Shown: positions 61,394-64,000 of the stretch, piece after piece
How positions within the stretch are numbered: the first letter of the stretch is position 1
Layout: every line of letters begins with the position of its first letter
NCBI GenBank assembly: GCA_016203225.1
Contig: JACQNC010000012.1
Coordinates: forward strand, 29,104-93,103
Direction: 5' to 3'
Origin: Candidatus Woesearchaeota archaeon
GTDB taxonomy: Archaea > Nanobdellota > Nanobdellia > Woesearchaeales > ARS49
DNA length: 64,000 nucleotides
The notes under the pieces: model-generated
The model's input: only the letters and a program-made list of their open reading frames with translations
Told to the model about the DNA's origin: nothing
Databases searched by the model: none
Program-made: the position numbers and the translations under genes

Positions 61394-61888
61394 ATGGCAG
61401 GCTACGGCTACTCAACCAAGGTCGAGGAGAACATGGCGAAGGCTGTCAGCCAGAGCCTCCCCATCTCGACCAAGCTGAGCACGCAGGTCTGCAGGTTCAT
61501 CAAGGGCATGAAGGTCGGCGCGGCCAAGCAGGCGCTGAGTGACGTGATCCTCCTAAAGCGCGCGGTGCCCATGCACCGTTACTATAAAGAGACCGCGCAC
61601 AAGAGCGGGATGGCCGTAGGACGTTTCCCGATCAAGGCATCCAAGCACGTTTTGCGCGTGCTCGAAAGCGCCGAGGCCAACGCGCAGTTCAAGGGGCTGA
61701 GCGCGGCCGACCTCGTCGTGCACCATGCGGCCGCCCAGCAGGGCCCGACCACGCGCGGCCAGGGCCGCACCGGCGGCCAGGCCAAGCGCACGCACATCGA
61801 GATTGTCCTCGCGATAATGAAACGCCCTGAAAAGAAGCCCGACGCCAAGAAGGCACAGGCACCGGTCAAGCATGAGGCGAAGAAATGA
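61394..61888 (+). CDS. rpl22: Ribosomal protein uL22
   Basis: A 164-residue protein lining the exit tunnel. The beta-hairpin tip GRTGGQAKRTHIE and the following EKKPDAKKAQ tail fit archaeal uL22. The stop overlaps S3 by 4 nt. Confidence 0.96.
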   Translation: MAGYGYSTKVEENMAKAVSQSLPISTKLSTQVCRFIKGMKVGAAKQALSDVILLKRAVPMHRYYKETAHKSGMAVGRFPIKASKHVLRVLESAEANAQFKGLSAADLVVHHAAAQQGPTTRGQGRTGGQAKRTHIEIVLAIMKRPEKKPDAKKAQAPVKHEAKK

Positions 61889-62610
61889 TTGAGCGCAAGT
61901 TCGTCGCGGAACGGGTGAAGGAACACGCCATCCTCGAGTTCGTCGAGGGCTCGATCAAGAACGTGGGCCACAGCCACACGAAGATGGTCCGCACTCCGCT
62001 CGGCGAGAAGATAGTCATCTTCGCCAGCAGGCCCGGACTCGTAGTCGGCCGCAAGGGCGAGAACATCAAGAAGCTCACCGCAGCGCTCAAGAAGAAGTTC
62101 AATCTTGAGAATCCCCAGATCGAGATCAGCGAGGTCGAGAACCCGAACATCGACGCAAAGATCGTGGCCGAACGCGTCGCGAGCACGCTCGAACGCTTCG
62201 GCTCGCAGAAGTTCAAGGCCATAGGCCACAAGGTACTCCAGGATGCGATGAGCGCGGGCGCGCTCGGTATCGAGGTCCGCATGGCCGGCAAGCTCCCGAG
62301 CGCCCGTGCGAAGACCTGGCGCTTCCCCGCAGGCTACATGAAGAAGAGCGGCCAGATCGCGATCACCGGCGTGCGCAAGGCATACGCTTGCGCACAACTC
62401 AAGACAGGCACCATCGGCATCCAGGTGCGCATCATGCCGCCCGACCTGAAATTGCCGGACGATGTCGAGATCCTCAAGGAAGCCCGGCCCGCTCCTGTTC
62501 AAGTTCCCGAAGACAAGAAGCCGCGCAAACGCGCGGGCAAGAAGAAGGCCGACGAGACGCCGGCGCCCGAGACGACCGATGAGAACCAAGGACCTGCGAA
62601 CACTCAGTGA
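61885..62610 (+). CDS. rps3: Ribosomal protein uS3
   Basis: A 241-residue mRNA-entry protein. KH domain with VVGRKGENIKKL (about 53-64), then the C-terminal S3 domain with AGYMKKSGQIAITGVRKA, and a disordered acidic tail. It overlaps the L29 start by about 32 nt. Confidence 0.96.
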   Translation: MIERKFVAERVKEHAILEFVEGSIKNVGHSHTKMVRTPLGEKIVIFASRPGLVVGRKGENIKKLTAALKKKFNLENPQIEISEVENPNIDAKIVAERVASTLERFGSQKFKAIGHKVLQDAMSAGALGIEVRMAGKLPSARAKTWRFPAGYMKKSGQIAITGVRKAYACAQLKTGTIGIQVRIMPPDLKLPDDVEILKEARPAPVQVPEDKKPRKRAGKKKADETPAPETTDENQGPANTQ

Positions 62611-62845
62611 AGCGGAGCTTACGGCGAAGGAAGCCGAGCTGCGCAAGAGCCTGATGAAGCTCTATGGCCAGGTCTCGACAGGCACCCCTCCAAAGAATCC
62701 GGGCGAGATCCGACAAGGCAAGCGCACTCTGGCCCAGATCCTCACGCTCAAGCATGAACGCGCACGATCGAAGACCGTCGCGCGACCGGCAGCACCTGCG
62801 AACGCATCTGTTGCCAAGAGACCGGAGGCACGACCCAAGGCATGA
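62579..62845 (+). CDS. rpl29: Ribosomal protein uL29
   Basis: An 88-residue protein with the canonical MRTKDLRTLSEAEL start and IRQGKRTLAQILTL helix, plus an Ala/Pro-rich C-terminal tail of about 20 residues. It starts within the last codons of S3. Confidence 0.93.
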   Translation: MRTKDLRTLSEAELTAKEAELRKSLMKLYGQVSTGTPPKNPGEIRQGKRTLAQILTLKHERARSKTVARPAAPANASVAKRPEARPKA

Positions 62846-63150
62846 CTGACATTTGCGACACGTGCGGACTCCCAAAGGACCTGTGCGTGTGCGAAAGCAT
62901 CGCCAAAGAGTCGCAGACCATCGAGGTTCGCCTTGAACAGAAGAAGTTCAGGAAGAACTACACCGTGGTCGCCGGGATCGATCAAAAGGACATCGATATC
63001 AAGGAATTGGGGTCTAAGCTCAAGGCCAAGCTGGCCTGCGGCGGGACCGTCAAGGGAGGAAATATCGAGCTCCAAGGCGACCATCGTAACCGCGCCAAGG
63101 AGATCCTGGTCGAACTCGGGTTCGCCCCGGAGATGATCGTCGTCAAATGA
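62842..63150 (+). CDS. aif1: Translation initiation factor aIF1 (SUI1)
   Basis: A 102-residue SUI1-fold factor that controls start-codon selection on the 30S subunit. An N-terminal zinc-knuckle CDTCGLPKDLCVC (Cys5, Cys8, Cys15, Cys17) precedes the SUI1 core with LKAKLACGGTVKGGNIELQG. It overlaps both neighbours by 4 nt. Confidence 0.95.
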   Translation: MTDICDTCGLPKDLCVCESIAKESQTIEVRLEQKKFRKNYTVVAGIDQKDIDIKELGSKLKAKLACGGTVKGGNIELQGDHRNRAKEILVELGFAPEMIVVK

Positions 63151-63422
63151 TCACGACGCACACACTCAACGTCGCGCGACACGAGCTCATCGGGCTCGCA
63201 GCCAGCATCGTCGCGGCGACCAACCCTCGCCTCGTCGGAACGACTGGCATCGTGGTGGACGAGACCAAGCATTTCGTCACCATCGACACGTCCCGCGGCA
63301 GGAAACGCGTTCCGAAACGCGCCTGCACGTTCCGGTTCGGCGGCGTAGATATAGAGGGTCGCGACATAGAGGTCGCGCCCGAAGAACGCATCAAGCTCAA
63401 GGTGAATCATGGCAGAAGCTAA
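63147..63422 (+). CDS. rnp1: RNase P protein component 1 (Rpp29/Pop4)
   Basis: A 91-residue Sm-like barrel subunit of archaeal RNase P. RHELIGL near the N-terminus and GIVVDETKHFVTID in the barrel are typical. It sits, as in other archaea, between the aIF1 and S17 genes; the RNA component is encoded at 36 kb. Confidence 0.94.
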   Translation: MITTHTLNVARHELIGLAASIVAATNPRLVGTTGIVVDETKHFVTIDTSRGRKRVPKRACTFRFGGVDIEGRDIEVAPEERIKLKVNHGRS

Positions 63423-63792
63423 GAACTGTACGGACCAACATTGTCCCCATCATGGTAGTGTGAAGACTCACGGGCGCGCGTTCGTAGGCACCGTGATCGA
63501 GGCCAAGATGCAGAAGACGGCGACGATCGAGTGGCCGCGCACGCGATACCTCCCGAAATACGAGCGTACCGCGACCGAGCGTTCGCGCGTCAAGGCCCAC
63601 AACCCCGGCTGTATCGACGCCAAGAAGGGCGACATCGTGCGCATCCAGGAGTGCAGGCCGTTGAGCAAGACCAAGACGTTCACCATCACAGAGGTCCTCG
63701 GCCAGAACAGGACTTTCCTGGCCCGCGAGGAGCTCCTCGAAGAGGCGAAGATGCCTGAGAAAGTGGATCAGGTCAAGAGTGAAGAAGCATGA
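63409..63792 (+). CDS. rps17: Ribosomal protein uS17
   Basis: A 127-residue archaeal uS17 with a Cys/His-bearing N-terminal extension (NCTDQHCPHHGSVKTHG) and the core GTVIEAKMQKTATIEW and HNPGCIDAKKGD motifs. It overlaps Rpp29 by 14 nt and L14 by 4 nt. Confidence 0.96.
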   Translation: MAEAKNCTDQHCPHHGSVKTHGRAFVGTVIEAKMQKTATIEWPRTRYLPKYERTATERSRVKAHNPGCIDAKKGDIVRIQECRPLSKTKTFTITEVLGQNRTFLAREELLEEAKMPEKVDQVKSEEA

Positions 63793-64000
63793 AACCCATC
63801 AAGGCACGCGCGACACGGGCGCTTCCGCACGGAACGTGGTTGGACGTCTGCGATAATTCGGGTGCCAAGGTGCTGAAGATCACGTCGGTCCTACGGCACA
63901 AGACTGTGAAGGGACGCTATCCCGAGGCGGCCATCGGTGACATCATCATGGGCAGCGTCAAGAGCGGGAAGCCCGAGATGCGGAAGCAGGTCGTGTACGC
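63789..64000 (+). CDS. rpl14: Ribosomal protein uL14 (partial, runs off the window)
   Basis: The first 70 residues of uL14: CDNSGAKVLKITSV and GDIIMGSVKSGKPEMRKQVV are the family signatures. The end lies beyond position 64000. It continues the spc-type operon. Confidence 0.95.
   Translation, partial: MKPIKARATRALPHGTWLDVCDNSGAKVLKITSVLRHKTVKGRYPEAAIGDIIMGSVKSGKPEMRKQVVY

Noticed and set aside
1..64000. CRISPR arrays, insertion sequences, integrase or att sites
   Set aside because: No regularly spaced direct repeats, transposase motifs or terminal inverted repeats were seen.

Overview
The window is a stretch of archaeal chromosome, most likely from a DPANN-group archaeon. Archaeal markers include ABCE1/RLI, topoisomerase VI, archaeal DnaG and PCNA, RIO1 kinase, Hef, aIF1, Rpp29, RpoD/RpoN, archaeal ribosomal operons, archaeal SRP and RNase P RNAs, and an intron-bearing tRNA. 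DPANN affinity is inferred from a single-chain PriS-PriL primase fusion, small tightly packed genes with many 4-nt overlaps, and many small coiled-coil, zinc-ribbon or UBA-like proteins without a recognised function. Most core genes use GC-rich codons. Many start codons lie about 26 nt downstream of a TATA box, which suggests leaderless mRNAs; others have GGAGG/GGTGA Shine-Dalgarno sequences.

Layout. 0-11.7 kb: a zinc-ribbon gene divergent from abce1, trmI, a cupredoxin lipoprotein with two membrane proteins, tRNA-Cys and tRNA-Arg, the operon rio1-KH-top6B-top6A, a probable structured RNA ahead of dnaG, and a HerA-type ATPase. 11.7-21.9 kb: an accessory, more AT-rich region with an Lrp-like regulator and two palindromic operators, a TrmB-like regulator, a wHTH-nucleotidyltransferase/HEPN toxin-antitoxin pair, a GNAT acetyltransferase, a ParB-like protein, a phosphotransferase, a methyltransferase and several orphan genes. 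21.9-33 kb: trpS, a COG1325 protein, a presenilin-like protease, SRP RNA, leuS, and the operon S13-S4-S11-rpoD-L18e-L13-S9-rpoN with tRNA-Leu(GAG) inserted. 33-36.3 kb: a MinD-like protein with an altered P-loop beside two helical paralogues and a membrane protein, then NAC, Sec61beta and RNase P RNA. 36.4-46 kb: a THUMP methyltransferase, gyrA, a zinc ribbon, scpB with a wHTH partner, a paralogous coiled-coil cluster, a GT2-TPR glycosyltransferase and PCNA. 46-58 kb: RNase J, tRNA-Leu(CAA), a B-box/TPR cluster, intron-containing tRNA-Gly(CCC), TraB, a degenerate S2P-like protein, an MBL hydrolase, Hef, an EamA transporter, a Toprim protein and the fused primase. 58-64 kb: the start of the S10/spc-type operon L3-L4-L23-L2-S19-L22-S3-L29-aIF1-Rpp29-S17-L14, running off the window.

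The most interesting signals are a roughly 330-nt structured RNA candidate ahead of dnaG; repeated divergent gene pairs that appear to share one palindromic TATA box at leaderless distance from both starts; structured leaders before both ribosomal operons and before NAC; the MinD-like/helical-paralogue/NAC/Sec61beta neighbourhood; and two clusters of small coiled-coil proteins that may form undescribed complexes.
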